Below, piece by piece: positions 1-8,415 of a stretch of DNA of 64,000 bases. The notes under the pieces were generated by a model. It was not told where the DNA came from. It did not search any database and saw only the letters and a list, made by a program, of their open reading frames with translations. Source of the DNA: CAZICM01 sp964537685 (GTDB lineage Bacteria > Myxococcota_A > Polyangia > Polyangiales > Polyangiaceae); contig CAZICM010000010.1 of the NCBI GenBank assembly GCA_964537685.1, positions 62,001 to 126,000 of the forward strand. Direction: 5' to 3'. A program made the translations under genes and the position numbers. The first letter of the stretch is position 1. Every line of letters starts with the position of its first letter.

Positions 1-418
1 TCGGCCGAACCACCAGCGGCTCCTCGAGCTTCGCATTGGGATCGACAATCAAACCGCCGTCCGGCCCCGCCACCAGCCTGTGATGCGTCACCACCGCGCA
101 CTCTTTGGCAAAACCCTCGACGTGCTCCGCTTCCTTTTCCAAAAATGACTTCGGGATAAACAGCGGGAAATATGCGTTCTTGTGGCCCGTCGCCTTGAAC
201 ATGGCATCGAGCTCGCGCTGTATGTTTTCCCAAATCGCATAGCCCCAAGGCTTAATCACCATACAGCCGCGCACCGGCGAGTTCTCCGCCAAATCCGCCG
301 CCCGCGTCACCTGCTGATACCACTCGGCGTAGTCGTCCTGCCGCGTCGGCGTTATCGCCGTGACCGCGCGCTGTTGCCCTTGGCGCTGGCCTTCCTGCGA
401 ACCTTGATTCTTTGCCAC
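1..418 (-). CDS. proS: Prolyl-tRNA synthetase, N-terminal part (cut by window edge)
   Basis: Class II aminoacyl-tRNA synthetase that charges tRNA-Pro in the cytoplasm. Reading the minus strand gives 139 codons with the segments AITPTRQDDYAEWYQQV, SPVRGCMVIKPWGYAIWENI and FPLFIPKSFLEKE, which match the N-terminus of the archaeal/eukaryotic-like (ProS type 3) enzymes found in many bacteria. The start is GTG at 418 with GAGGAG six to seven bases upstream; no ATG is available near it. The remainder lies before base 1. It is divergent from the cyanophycin operon, with about 180 bp between them that must hold both promoters. A Gln/Arg-rich leader of about 15 residues precedes the conserved region. 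Confidence 0.93.
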   Translation of the reverse strand, partial: MAKNQGSQEGQRQGQQRAVTAITPTRQDDYAEWYQQVTRAADLAENSPVRGCMVIKPWGYAIWENIQRELDAMFKATGHKNAYFPLFIPKSFLEKEAEHVEGFAKECAVVTHHRLVAGPDGGLIVDPNAKLEEPLVVRP

Positions 419-601
419 GATGTCTCCTCGGCGATCCGTGGAACAGGGGAACCTCAATAAACCGAATCGCCTATCCCTTTTCGGCTGCCCCTTATGCCCC
501 TTTTTCGCCGCACCGCAAAGCTCTTGCCGCAGCCCGCAAATGATTCCTTGCCAAGAACCTGACAGCGTGCGCGCTTCCGTGATAACCATCGCGCCACTTT
601 G

Positions 602-1483
602 GTGGACTCGCCGCTTTCACAAGGCTCCCCCGACTCAAAACCAGCGCCCAGTAAAAAGGGTCTCCTTATCGCGATTGGCGGTGCCGAAGATAAAGTCGGC
701 GATCGCACCGTGCTAAGCGAAGTGGTTGCCCGATCGGGAGGCAGTCAGGCCGTTATCGCCCTGTTTCCAACCGCCTCAAGCATCCCTGCCGAACTCGCCG
801 GGATGTATGAGCAAATCTTCCGTTCCATGGGCGCCGAAGTGCGCACCGTGTGGATCAAAACCCGCGCCGATGCCGAGGCTCCAGAAAATCTAGCCCTGCT
901 CTCCGGCGCCACGGCCATCTTCTTCACCGGAGGCGCTCAAGGCCGCATTGTCACGCTGATGGGCGGAACCCCTATCGCCCAGGCCATCCGCCGCGCCTAC
1001 CGGGCAGGCGCGCTCGTCGCGGGCACCAGCGCCGGCGCCTCTGTCATCTGCGATCACATGATCGTCCAAGGCCAAAAAGGCTACGCACCCAAACGCCGCA
1101 GCGTCACCCTCGCGCCCGGCCTGGGCCTCACCAAACGCCTCGTCATCGATCAGCACTTCGCCCAGCGCCACCGCATCGGCCGCCTCTTCGCCGCCGTCGC
1201 GCTCAACCCTTTCCTGCTCGGCGTCGGCATCGATGAAGACACAGGCGTCGTCATCGATGGCAACAACAAAATGGAAGTCGTCGGCCGGGGCACCGTCACC
1301 GTCATCGATGCCGGCAAACTCGTTCACACCGATATCCACGAAACCCACGACACCGAACCCGCCGCGCTCCTCGGCCTTCAAGTGCACGTCATGACCTGCG
1401 GCTATGGCTTTGATATCGACGCGCGCAAGCCTATCTGGCAAGAGCGCATAAAACCCCGCTCATCGTCTTCGAAATCGCCATGA
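602..1483 (+). CDS. cphB: Cyanophycinase (peptidase family S51)
   Basis: Serine exopeptidase that cuts the storage polymer cyanophycin (multi-L-arginyl-poly-L-aspartate) into beta-Asp-Arg dipeptides. The S51 signature is visible: GGAED near residue 26, FFTGGAQGRI near 108, the nucleophile elbow GTSAGAS around residue 141 (catalytic Ser about 143), and the conserved DQHFAQRHR near 183. The length of about 290 residues is usual for the family. The start is uncertain: GTG at 602 is chosen over TTG at 599, and no strong Shine-Dalgarno is seen for either. The stop overlaps the cyanophycin synthetase start (ATGA, 4 bp), so the two are translationally coupled. The gene next to it makes the polymer, which supports the substrate assignment over other S51 enzymes such as dipeptidase E. 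Confidence 0.93.
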   Translation: MDSPLSQGSPDSKPAPSKKGLLIAIGGAEDKVGDRTVLSEVVARSGGSQAVIALFPTASSIPAELAGMYEQIFRSMGAEVRTVWIKTRADAEAPENLALLSGATAIFFTGGAQGRIVTLMGGTPIAQAIRRAYRAGALVAGTSAGASVICDHMIVQGQKGYAPKRRSVTLAPGLGLTKRLVIDQHFAQRHRIGRLFAAVALNPFLLGVGIDEDTGVVIDGNNKMEVVGRGTVTVIDAGKLVHTDIHETHDTEPAALLGLQVHVMTCGYGFDIDARKPIWQERIKPRSSSSKSP

Positions 1484-4152
1484 AACTCTTGGAAACCCGT
1501 GTGTACCGCGGCCCAAGCCCCTATGGATATAGGCCGCTTATCCGGCTGACTCTCGACTTGGAAACCCTCGAAGAGTCGCCCTCCAATCAACTGCCAGGCT
1601 TCACCGATAAGCTTTTGTTGGATGTGCCCACGCTCTACGAGCACGGCTGCTCCTACGGCGAACCCGGCGGCTTTATCCGAAGGCTCCGCGATGGCACTTG
1701 GTTCGGCCATATCACCGAACATGTCGCCCTCGAGTTTCAGTGCCTCGCCGGCACGCCCGTCACCTATGGCAAAACCCGGGGCACAGGCCGCCACGGCGTC
1801 TATCACGTCGTCTATAGCTTCGAGGATGAGCGCGTAGGCAGGCGCGCAGGCGAACTCGCACTGCGCTATCTGTGCAGCCTTCTTCCCGACGGCCACCCCG
1901 ACCGCAGCGCCCCTCCCGACCTCAAACAGGAAATCGACGAACTCGCGCGCCTCGCCGAACGGGTCGCCCTGGGCCCCTCCACCCGGAGCATCGTCGAAGA
2001 AGCCAAAAAACGAGGCATCCCCACCCTGCGCCTCAATAACCAAAGCCTCGTGCAACTCGGCTGGGGCGTTCATCAACAGCGCATCCAGGCCACCGTCACC
2101 AGCCACACCAAACACATCGCCGTCGATATCGCGCAAGACAAGGCATTGACAGCCTCCTTGCTCGAGCGCGCCGGACTTCCCGTCCCCAAACACGAGCGCG
2201 CCGATTCAGCCGACGAGGCCGTCGAAATCGCCGAAAGGCTTGGATATCCGGTCGTCGTAAAACCCATGGATCTTTCCCATGGACGGGGCGTCGCGCTGAA
2301 CCTGATGGATGCCGCGCAGGTCCGCGATGCCTTCGAAAAAGCGTACGAGCTCTCGAGTGATGTGCTTATCGAACAATACTTTCCCGGCAACGATCACCGC
2401 GTGCTGGTCATCGATGGCCGTGTGGTCGCCGTCGCCGAAAGGGTGCCGGGTCATGTCGTCGGCGATGGCAAACACACCATCGCCGAATTGGTCGAGCTCG
2501 TGAACAGCGACCCCAGGCGCGGCGTCGGCCACGAAAAAGTGCTCACCCGCATCGAGATCGATCATCAGGCCGAACGCCTGCTCAAACTCGCCGGCTACTC
2601 CCTCGCCACCGTTCTTCAAGCCGGCGAAGTCTTTGCCTTACGATCCACGGGCAATCTCTCCACCGGCGGAACAGCCGTCGATCGCACCGCCGTCATCCAT
2701 CCCGACAATGCCGAAATCGCCGAACGCGCCGCCAAGGTCATCGGCCTCGATGTCGCGGGTATCGATTTAATCTGCCGCGATATTTCAAAGTCGGTGCGCG
2801 AACACGGAGGCGTCATCGTCGAGGTAAACGCTGCGCCCGGCTTCCGCATGCATGTCTCGCCCACCGAAGGCACACCCCGCAATGTCGCCGCTCCCGTCAT
2901 CGACATGCTCTTTCCCAACGGCGCTCCAGCCCGCATTCCCATGGCCGCCGTCACGGGCACCAATGGCAAAACCACCACCGCCCGCATGGCCGCCCATATT
3001 CTCAAAATGAGCGGCAAGCGCGTGGGTCTCACCACCACCGACGGCATCTATATCGACGGCGAACGCATCTTAAAAGGCGATATGACCGGCCCCTGGAGCG
3101 CCCGCGTCGTCTTGACCGATCCCACCGTCGAAGCAGCCGTGCTCGAAACGGCGCGCGGCGGAATTCTTCGCGAAGGCTTGGGCTGGGACCGCTGCGATGT
3201 GGGCTGTGTGCTCAATGTCTCGGCCGATCATCTGGGCCTCGCCGGCGTCGATACCGTCGAGGATTTGGCCTTCGTAAAAAGGCTTGTTGTCGAAGTGGTG
3301 CACGACAAAGGCACGAGCGTGCTCAATGCCGACGATCCGCTCGTGGCCGCGATGGCCGAAAAGGCCGAGGGCCGCATCATGTATTTCTCGCGATCGCCCG
3401 CCAATCCGCTGGTGCGCGAGCATGTGCGCAAGGGAGGCCGCGCCGCCGTCATCGAACAAGGCGTGAACGGCGACATGCTCACCCTGTACGACGGCGATCG
3501 GCATATCCCCGTGACGTGGACCCATCTCATCCCGGCCACACTCGAGGGCAAAGCCAAATTCAACGTCGAAAACGCCCTGGCCGCCGCGGCGATTACCTAT
3601 TCCATGGGCTGCTCGCTCGAGCAGATCCGCCAAGGACTGCGCACCTTCACCACCTCGTTCTTCCAAGCCCCGGGCCGCTGCAATATTTTCGACGAGCACC
3701 CCTTCCGCGTCATCGTCGACTACGGCCACAACCCGGCCGCCATGACGATGATGACCGACTTGGTCAAAAACCTTCGCCACAAGCGCACCATCGGCGTCAT
3801 CAACTGCGCGGGCGACAGGCGCGATCAAGACGTCATCGAAATCGGGCGCATCGCCGGCAGCGTATTCGATTTGCTCGTGCTCAAAGAAGACGAACATCTG
3901 CGCGGAAGAGCGCCGGGAGACATTGCCGCGCTGCTTCAAAAAGGCGCCGAGCTGGCCGGTGTCAGCCCCGATCGCATCAGCACCAAGCTCAAGGAAAAAG
4001 AAGCCGTGGAGTATGCGCTATCCATCGCGGCGCCCGGCGATCTGGTGGTGCTCTTCGCCGACGAAGTAACGGCGGTGTGGAAACAAGTCATTTACTGGGG
4101 CAAGGAACGAAGCCCCATTTCGCAAGCAAGCGAAGAAGTGGAGCGGGCGTGA
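1480..4152 (+). CDS. cphA: Cyanophycin synthetase
   Basis: ATP-dependent ligase that extends cyanophycin by adding Asp to the backbone and Arg to each side chain. At 890 residues it has the full CphA1 layout: an N-terminal domain (about 1-160), an ATP-grasp domain (about 160-485, with VVVKPMDLSHGRGV and EVNAAPGFRMH) that adds Asp, and a Mur-ligase-like domain starting with the P-loop GTNGKTTT at 493-500 that adds Arg. Later Mur-type motifs include ETARGGILREGL and VDYGHNPAAM. It starts at an ATG overlapping the cphB stop, and its own stop overlaps the next start (GTGA). The length and full domain set favour CphA1 over the shorter CphA2, which reuses beta-Asp-Arg dipeptides, but sequence comparison would be needed to be certain. 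Confidence 0.96.
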   Translation: MKLLETRVYRGPSPYGYRPLIRLTLDLETLEESPSNQLPGFTDKLLLDVPTLYEHGCSYGEPGGFIRRLRDGTWFGHITEHVALEFQCLAGTPVTYGKTRGTGRHGVYHVVYSFEDERVGRRAGELALRYLCSLLPDGHPDRSAPPDLKQEIDELARLAERVALGPSTRSIVEEAKKRGIPTLRLNNQSLVQLGWGVHQQRIQATVTSHTKHIAVDIAQDKALTASLLERAGLPVPKHERADSADEAVEIAERLGYPVVVKPMDLSHGRGVALNLMDAAQVRDAFEKAYELSSDVLIEQYFPGNDHRVLVIDGRVVAVAERVPGHVVGDGKHTIAELVELVNSDPRRGVGHEKVLTRIEIDHQAERLLKLAGYSLATVLQAGEVFALRSTGNLSTGGTAVDRTAVIHPDNAEIAERAAKVIGLDVAGIDLICRDISKSVREHGGVIVEVNAAPGFRMHVSPTEGTPRNVAAPVIDMLFPNGAPARIPMAAVTGTNGKTTTARMAAHILKMSGKRVGLTTTDGIYIDGERILKGDMTGPWSARVVLTDPTVEAAVLETARGGILREGLGWDRCDVGCVLNVSADHLGLAGVDTVEDLAFVKRLVVEVVHDKGTSVLNADDPLVAAMAEKAEGRIMYFSRSPANPLVREHVRKGGRAAVIEQGVNGDMLTLYDGDRHIPVTWTHLIPATLEGKAKFNVENALAAAAITYSMGCSLEQIRQGLRTFTTSFFQAPGRCNIFDEHPFRVIVDYGHNPAAMTMMTDLVKNLRHKRTIGVINCAGDRRDQDVIEIGRIAGSVFDLLVLKEDEHLRGRAPGDIAALLQKGAELAGVSPDRISTKLKEKEAVEYALSIAAPGDLVVLFADEVTAVWKQVIYWGKERSPISQASEEVERA

Positions 4153-5051
4153 AGTACGCGATTCTCACGCATGGAGGGGCGGCCTCGCCTTCTTCCAATT
4201 CGGATGGCTGCAAGAAAGCGGCGGAAGCTGCAAAAGACATTGTGGAAAGCGGCGGCGATGCTCTTTCGGCGGCGCTCGCGGCCACAATGGTTCTCGAGGA
4301 CGATCCCCGTTTTAATGCCGGCACCGGTTCGAATATCCGGCTGGATGGCCAGACCATCGAAATGGACGCTGCGCTGATGGTCAGCGATGGCCGCTTTGGC
4401 GCGGTGGCCTGTATTGAGCGGGTAAAAAACCCAATTCTCGTGGCGGCGGGGGTGATGGACACGCCGCACTTAATGCTGGTGGGCGGAGGCGCGACGGCCT
4501 TTGCGCGCAGGCTTGGATTCGCCGATTACAACCCCATGACTCAAGGCGCGAAGAACAAATATGCGCGCGCGCTGCTTGACCTAAAGGGCAAAGGCGATGG
4601 CACCTACAAAGACGATGCCGAGCCTTGGAAGAAGACCTCGCCCGAAGACGTGTGGAATTTTGATACGGAGCCGCTTCAAATGGACGATTGCGACACGGTG
4701 GGCGCCGTTGTGCGCGATATGCAGGGCCGCTTTGTGGCGACCGCATCGACAGGCGGCACGGTGTACATGCTGCGGGGGCGCGTTGGCGACTCTCCCCTGA
4801 TGGGCTGCGGCGTATATGCGGGCCCCTTGGGCGCGGTGGCGGCGACCGGCGTTGGAGAAGAGATTGTCCGGCGTTTCCTCGCCAAAACGGTCTATGACTG
4901 GCTGGCTGAAGGCGTTGCACCAGCCCGCGCCGCACAGCGCGCCGTAGCGATGTTCCCCGACATCGTCGACGTTGGGATTCTGGTCGTGGGCCGCGACGGC
5001 CATGCGATCGCCTCAAACCGGGACATGGCCTCCGCCGAACTCTCTGCCTGA
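4149..5051 (+). CDS. iaaA: Isoaspartyl peptidase / plant-type L-asparaginase (Ntn hydrolase)
   Basis: N-terminal-nucleophile hydrolase, 300 residues, that hydrolyses beta-aspartyl dipeptides. The proenzyme is expected to cleave itself before Thr183 in the motif DTVGAVVRD, and TASTGG near 198-203 is the usual substrate-binding turn; GGAA at 9-12 and FNAGTGS near 55 are also typical. GTG at 4149 is taken as the start because it overlaps the cphA stop (GTGA) and the family's conserved N-terminus begins exactly there; the frame is open further upstream only as a shadow inside cphA. As the third gene of the operon it would split beta-Asp-Arg released by cyanophycinase into Asp and Arg. Codons here end in G/T more than in the C-rich upstream genes. 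Confidence 0.92.
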   Translation: MKYAILTHGGAASPSSNSDGCKKAAEAAKDIVESGGDALSAALAATMVLEDDPRFNAGTGSNIRLDGQTIEMDAALMVSDGRFGAVACIERVKNPILVAAGVMDTPHLMLVGGGATAFARRLGFADYNPMTQGAKNKYARALLDLKGKGDGTYKDDAEPWKKTSPEDVWNFDTEPLQMDDCDTVGAVVRDMQGRFVATASTGGTVYMLRGRVGDSPLMGCGVYAGPLGAVAATGVGEEIVRRFLAKTVYDWLAEGVAPARAAQRAVAMFPDIVDVGILVVGRDGHAIASNRDMASAELSA

Positions 5052-5070
5052 TTACGCGGCGCACAAAACA

Positions 5071-5100
5071 GAACCGGGAAGCCCAATGGCTCCCCGGTTC
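5071..5100. terminator. Hairpin between convergent genes, likely bidirectional terminator
   Basis: Inverted repeat GAACCGGGAAGCC / GGCTCCCCGGTTC around a CAAT loop: a 13-bp stem with one mismatch, 20 bp after the isoaspartyl peptidase stop. No clear U-run follows on the plus strand (TAATCG), so it may work as a weak terminator or mRNA 3' stabiliser for one or both converging genes. Confidence 0.6.
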
Positions 5101-5145
5101 TAATCGCTTCAGGGTTTACGCGCGGTTTACGCAGTGCTCCAAAAA

Positions 5146-5874
5146 TTAGGGAGCCGACGTGAACTTGCTTTCGCGCACCTGCTTTAGCGTAAACACCCCT
5201 TCCTCAAAGATCGGATCGGTCGTCCCCGACGCGGAACGCTCGATCTTAACGTTCAGATCGCAGGTCGTGGGCTTGTTATCCGTACCCATTGTCGACTTCA
5301 GGCTGCCCTTGGGAATCGTAAAGGAACCCGAATCGGTGGGCACCGAAAAGGTCTCGATAAAAATACAAGAACCGTCCACCTGAATATTCATCGTCGAACC
5401 GGCGACCGCGGGATCCCAGGTGATCACCACATCGTCGGTAGCGCGCGAAGGAGCCATTCCAGCGGCGGGAACGCCTGTGATTTTAAAGGGCGAGGGAAGC
5501 GTACCGCGGTTATTGGGCGCATCTTCATCGGTCTCGCGCGACAGAGAGATTTTAAACTCTGTACCTGCGGCGGCCGTTCCGAAATCCGCCTCATAGATAC
5601 CGGCGTTTGTTGACACAAGCTCCTTGGTTTCGGCGCCGACGGTCGCCTCTAATTTATCCCCGCCCTCCAAAATGACGCCCGTTGCACCGAGGCCGGTTCC
5701 ACCGACCGTCAAATCGACGATCACATGGGAATTCGTATCGCTGACGGCCGTAACATCGACATCAATCGCCATACCCTGCGTTTTGATATTTTGCGATGAC
5801 GTAGATTCGCGCGTACAGCCCATGGAAACAGCACCCACAAGCATCATTGAGCACAAGATAATTGCATTTCTCAT
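5146..5874 (-). CDS. Hypothetical secreted lipoprotein
   Basis: A 242-residue protein of unknown function, likely anchored in a membrane. It starts with a short basic segment and hydrophobic stretch (RNAIILCSMMLVGAVSMGC) that ends in a possible lipobox; Cys about residue 20 would be the lipidated residue. The mature part is rich in Thr, Asp, Val and Gly, with beta-strand-like alternation suggesting one or two immunoglobulin-like folds, and has two later Cys that may pair. ATG at 5874 is preferred over GTG at 5880 because GAGGAG then sits at normal spacing. It converges on the cyanophycin operon. No family recognised. Confidence 0.75.
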   Translation of the reverse strand: MRNAIILCSMMLVGAVSMGCTRESTSSQNIKTQGMAIDVDVTAVSDTNSHVIVDLTVGGTGLGATGVILEGGDKLEATVGAETKELVSTNAGIYEADFGTAAAGTEFKISLSRETDEDAPNNRGTLPSPFKITGVPAAGMAPSRATDDVVITWDPAVAGSTMNIQVDGSCIFIETFSVPTDSGSFTIPKGSLKSTMGTDNKPTTCDLNVKIERSASGTTDPIFEEGVFTLKQVRESKFTSAP

Positions 5875-5880
5875 AATCAC

Positions 5881-6232
5881 TCCTCATTGAAGGCCCAAAG
5901 CCCGCTCTAGAACATCAAGTGAAGTTGGGCCTTCTCAAAAGCATTCAACCTAGATGGGCAGCCTAGAGAACGAAGGTGCGAACTGCAATTCACAGTTGGC
6001 GTGGGAAGGGCAACGAGCGTCTATCCCGGGTCCTTTTGTTTTACGAGACTGCACTTGGGAGGATACGGTGGGTGCCAGCCATTTCTTCCCTGGGCCTCGG
6101 CGAGAGCACGATTCATACATCACCCTGATGGATTCGGTGGGGGTGTTGCAGGACAAGGGTTCAAGCGGGGTGTTGCGGTGAGCTCTTGTTGTTGCTCAAG
6201 AAAAGTGGGGCGGCTCATCCACAAATGATGGT
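5881..6232. other. Intergenic region without a recognisable gene
   Basis: About 350 bp between divergently transcribed genes. Short open frames exist on both strands but lack ribosome sites and protein-like composition. It must contain the promoters of the lipoprotein gene (minus) and the Uma2 gene (plus); I could not pick out convincing boxes. Confidence 0.5.
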
Positions 6233-7231
6233 ATGGGTTCATCTATGGCGCCTTCCGTGGAGAAATCCGAGCCTGTCCCCGAGATACCCATTACGCCTTC
6301 GCTCGAAGCCTGGCGGGTGATGTCGGCCATAGCGAGAGAACGGTTCATCCAGGAAGTCAATACCATTCTTTCGTCACCGCCTTATTTTATGGGCGAGAGC
6401 GTTCCGCATCACAAAGCCAAGCGCCGAGCCGCCGACCGTCTGCGTAAACACTTTGATGCCATCGGGCGAGTCATTTATTTGGCTGAGGAGCTATCAGTCT
6501 TTTATCCCAACGAGCGAGCCTTCACCCCGGACATCCTTGCCGTCCGCGATGTCGCCGAAAGCGAAGACGATGAGCGTACGGCCTGGGTCGTGGCCGGGGA
6601 GGGCCGGGGAATCGATCTGGCGATTGAGATTGTCTTCGAGGGCGAGCGCGCGAAGGACCTTGTTCACAATGTCGAGCGATATGCCCGCCTTGGCATCGCC
6701 GAGTATTTTGTTTATGACCGAAAGAGACAGAATCTATTCGGCTATCACCTACCATCGCCCGAGGCTCGCCGCTATCAGCGGATAATCCCTCAAGGAGGGC
6801 GCCATGGATCGGCTGTGCTGGGGCTCGATCTGGCCATTGTGAATGGCAAGCTTGAATTTTTTTATGGGATGTCCGAAATCTTCGGCTCGGACGATCTGAT
6901 TGCGCGTCTTCAGGCCATGATGGGCAGCCTCGAGGCCAAGGCCGAGCTCGCCGAAGCGCAAGCAGAGCAAGCCAAAACCGAGGCAGAGCAAGCCAAAACC
7001 GAGGCAGAGCAAGCCAAAACCGAGGCAGAGCAAGCTAAAACCCAAGCCGAGCAAGCTGTTTCCGCCCTCCAGGAGAGTGTGCTCGCGATTGCAAATGCCC
7101 GGGGGTTCGTCCCTTCCCAGACTGAAACCGATTCTATACGGGCATGCTTGGACCCTATCCTGCTCAAACGCTGGCTCCTCCAGGCAGCCACCGCAAACTC
7201 CATGGCCGATGTGCTCACGGCGAAGCCCTAA
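6233..7231 (+). CDS. Uma2-family (DUF820) putative endonuclease with coiled-coil tail
   Basis: A 332-residue protein of the Uma2 family, which has a PD-(D/E)XK nuclease fold; family members are abundant in cyanobacteria and myxobacteria and their biological role is unknown. Residues about 20-200 carry the family marks: VPHHKAKRRAADRLRKH, FTPDILAVRD, GIDLAIEIVFEG (catalytic Glu) and ERYARLGIAEYFVYD. After about 230 the chain becomes a heptad coiled coil built from perfect AEQAKTE repeats. The C-terminal part (ARGFVPSQTETDSIRAC...) resembles the C-terminal extension seen in other long Uma2 proteins. The start at 6233 is uncertain, and ATG at 6245 is an alternative. A fragment of a second Uma2 gene lies near 11.37 kb, suggesting past duplication. 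Confidence 0.85.
   Translation: MGSSMAPSVEKSEPVPEIPITPSLEAWRVMSAIARERFIQEVNTILSSPPYFMGESVPHHKAKRRAADRLRKHFDAIGRVIYLAEELSVFYPNERAFTPDILAVRDVAESEDDERTAWVVAGEGRGIDLAIEIVFEGERAKDLVHNVERYARLGIAEYFVYDRKRQNLFGYHLPSPEARRYQRIIPQGGRHGSAVLGLDLAIVNGKLEFFYGMSEIFGSDDLIARLQAMMGSLEAKAELAEAQAEQAKTEAEQAKTEAEQAKTEAEQAKTQAEQAVSALQESVLAIANARGFVPSQTETDSIRACLDPILLKRWLLQAATANSMADVLTAKP
6962..7045 (+). repeat. 21-bp tandem repeat inside the Uma2 gene
   Basis: Four head-to-tail copies of GCAGAGCAAGCCAAAACCGA(G), the first three identical and the fourth with two changes. Each copy encodes one heptad (AEQAKTE), so changes in copy number would lengthen or shorten the coiled coil by whole heptads without a frameshift. 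Confidence 0.95.
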
Positions 7232-7271
7232 GCCCGGCGCAACGCAACGAACTACAGGGTTCGCCCTGCCC

Positions 7272-7540
7272 CATCGTCCCCGCCCTCCCCAGCTTTCAAA
7301 GGCCGCTCATCCCCCACCATCCCGGCGCTCCCCATCTTTCTCCGACCGCTTGACCTTTGCATCTTGAGCGTCCCAGGAAAGACAAGCTGCGCATAAATAC
7401 CGCCACTTGTACAATCCCAAATACCTTGGAAGCGCACCGGCCCCGCATCCCAAGCCATCCCAAACGCCTGGGATTGGTTATAGGGGCAGCCCATGCGCAT
7501 CCCAACCACCTTTGGACCCATTGAACGGCTCATCTCAGCG
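7272..7540 (+). repeat. Dispersed intergenic repeat, copy 1 (269 bp)
   Basis: This stretch aligns without length change to 13420-13688 in the same orientation. Shared blocks include TTTGCATCTTGAGCGTCCC and AGGAAAGACAA, GCATAAATACCGCCAC or its near match, the CCCAAGCCATCCCAAA core and the CTCATCTCAGC end (ATCATCTCAGC in copy 2). The core forms an imperfect hairpin here (CCATCCCA/TGGGATTGG). The flanking genes differ at the two sites, so this is a dispersed element and not a gene duplication. Confidence 0.85.
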
Positions 7541-7681
7541 CACCCCAAACATTTCCATATCAACGATGCTTTGAGCTTGCATAGCGCTCCCTTCAGCGAG
7601 ACCATCAACCCGCGCAAGGAAAGTCTCCTATCTTATCTTGCGCATTGGCCATTCACCTCTTCTCACACAAGGAACAAACCT

Positions 7682-8404
7682 ATGGAAAACCCTCATCCCG
7701 ACACACCCAACACAGCCCTGCTTAAAAACGGTGCTTTTAGTATTGCCGCCGTGCAGGCCGATGAAGACACCGCCGGCATGGAAAGCGAGTTTGAGCAGGC
7801 CAACATCGCCTTACTCACGGCATTGCGCCAAAGAGAGGACTTGGAACTCCAACTTGAAAAGGCCGAGGGCAAGCTGGCCCAGGCCGATCATGGCCGCAAG
7901 GGCGTAGACAAAGCGATTAAGGATTTTGAGCTGGCCTTGTTGGCGCTGGTGAACAAAAGCCGCAAAGACACCCGATATCAGCGATATATGGCTGGCGGGC
8001 TACAGCAAATCACCGAAGCTCATATGCGCAATGCCCAGCCGGCCGAGGTCAAGCAATTGCTCAAGAAGATGGGCGAAGATCAGGCGGCGGCGGACACGGA
8101 CGCGGAGTTAAAGGATCTATTGGCGGCGCATATCCCCCGGATTCAAGCTGGCCAGAACAAAGTGGACACGGCGCTGCAGGTGTTGGGTGGTCTGGAGGAT
8201 GCCGAGGATGATTTACGGGATATTACGCTGCCGGGGCTGCGGCAAGCATGGATAAGCAAGCGCCAGGTGCTTTATGCGGCCTTGCTGACCAAATTTCCCA
8301 ATGACGTGGCGCGGGTGGAAGCTTATTTTAAGCCGTTCTCCAAGCCCCGCAAGACGCCGAAGAAGGCGGCTGGGACGCCTCCGGAGGGAGGGCAGAATCC
8401 TTGA
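7682..8404 (+). CDS. Hypothetical coiled-coil protein
   Basis: A 240-residue soluble protein with no recognised family. It is strongly helical: residues about 30-75 (ADEDTAGMESEFEQANIALL, LELQLEKAEGKLAQA) look like a coiled coil, a middle segment is Lys/Gln/Ala-rich, and the tail is basic and Pro-rich (KPRKTPKKAAGTPP). ATG at 7682 is chosen because AAGGAA lies just upstream; the frame is open for 63 more codons, but those overlap the dispersed repeat and do not look protein-like. It precedes the three-gene paralogous array by 11 bp, so it may be the first gene of that transcription unit. A structural or scaffold role is possible but unproven. Confidence 0.7.
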   Translation: MENPHPDTPNTALLKNGAFSIAAVQADEDTAGMESEFEQANIALLTALRQREDLELQLEKAEGKLAQADHGRKGVDKAIKDFELALLALVNKSRKDTRYQRYMAGGLQQITEAHMRNAQPAEVKQLLKKMGEDQAAADTDAELKDLLAAHIPRIQAGQNKVDTALQVLGGLEDAEDDLRDITLPGLRQAWISKRQVLYAALLTKFPNDVARVEAYFKPFSKPRKTPKKAAGTPPEGGQNP

Positions 8405-8415
8405 GATGACTAGAT

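Noticed and set aside
3516..4148. Longer N-terminus for the isoaspartyl peptidase
   Set aside because: It lies wholly inside cphA in another frame, is Arg/His/Pro-rich shadow sequence, and the family's N-terminus matches the GTG at 4149.
7493..7681. Extended N-terminus of the coiled-coil protein
   Set aside because: It overlaps the dispersed repeat and lacks a ribosome site; AAGGAA supports ATG at 7682.
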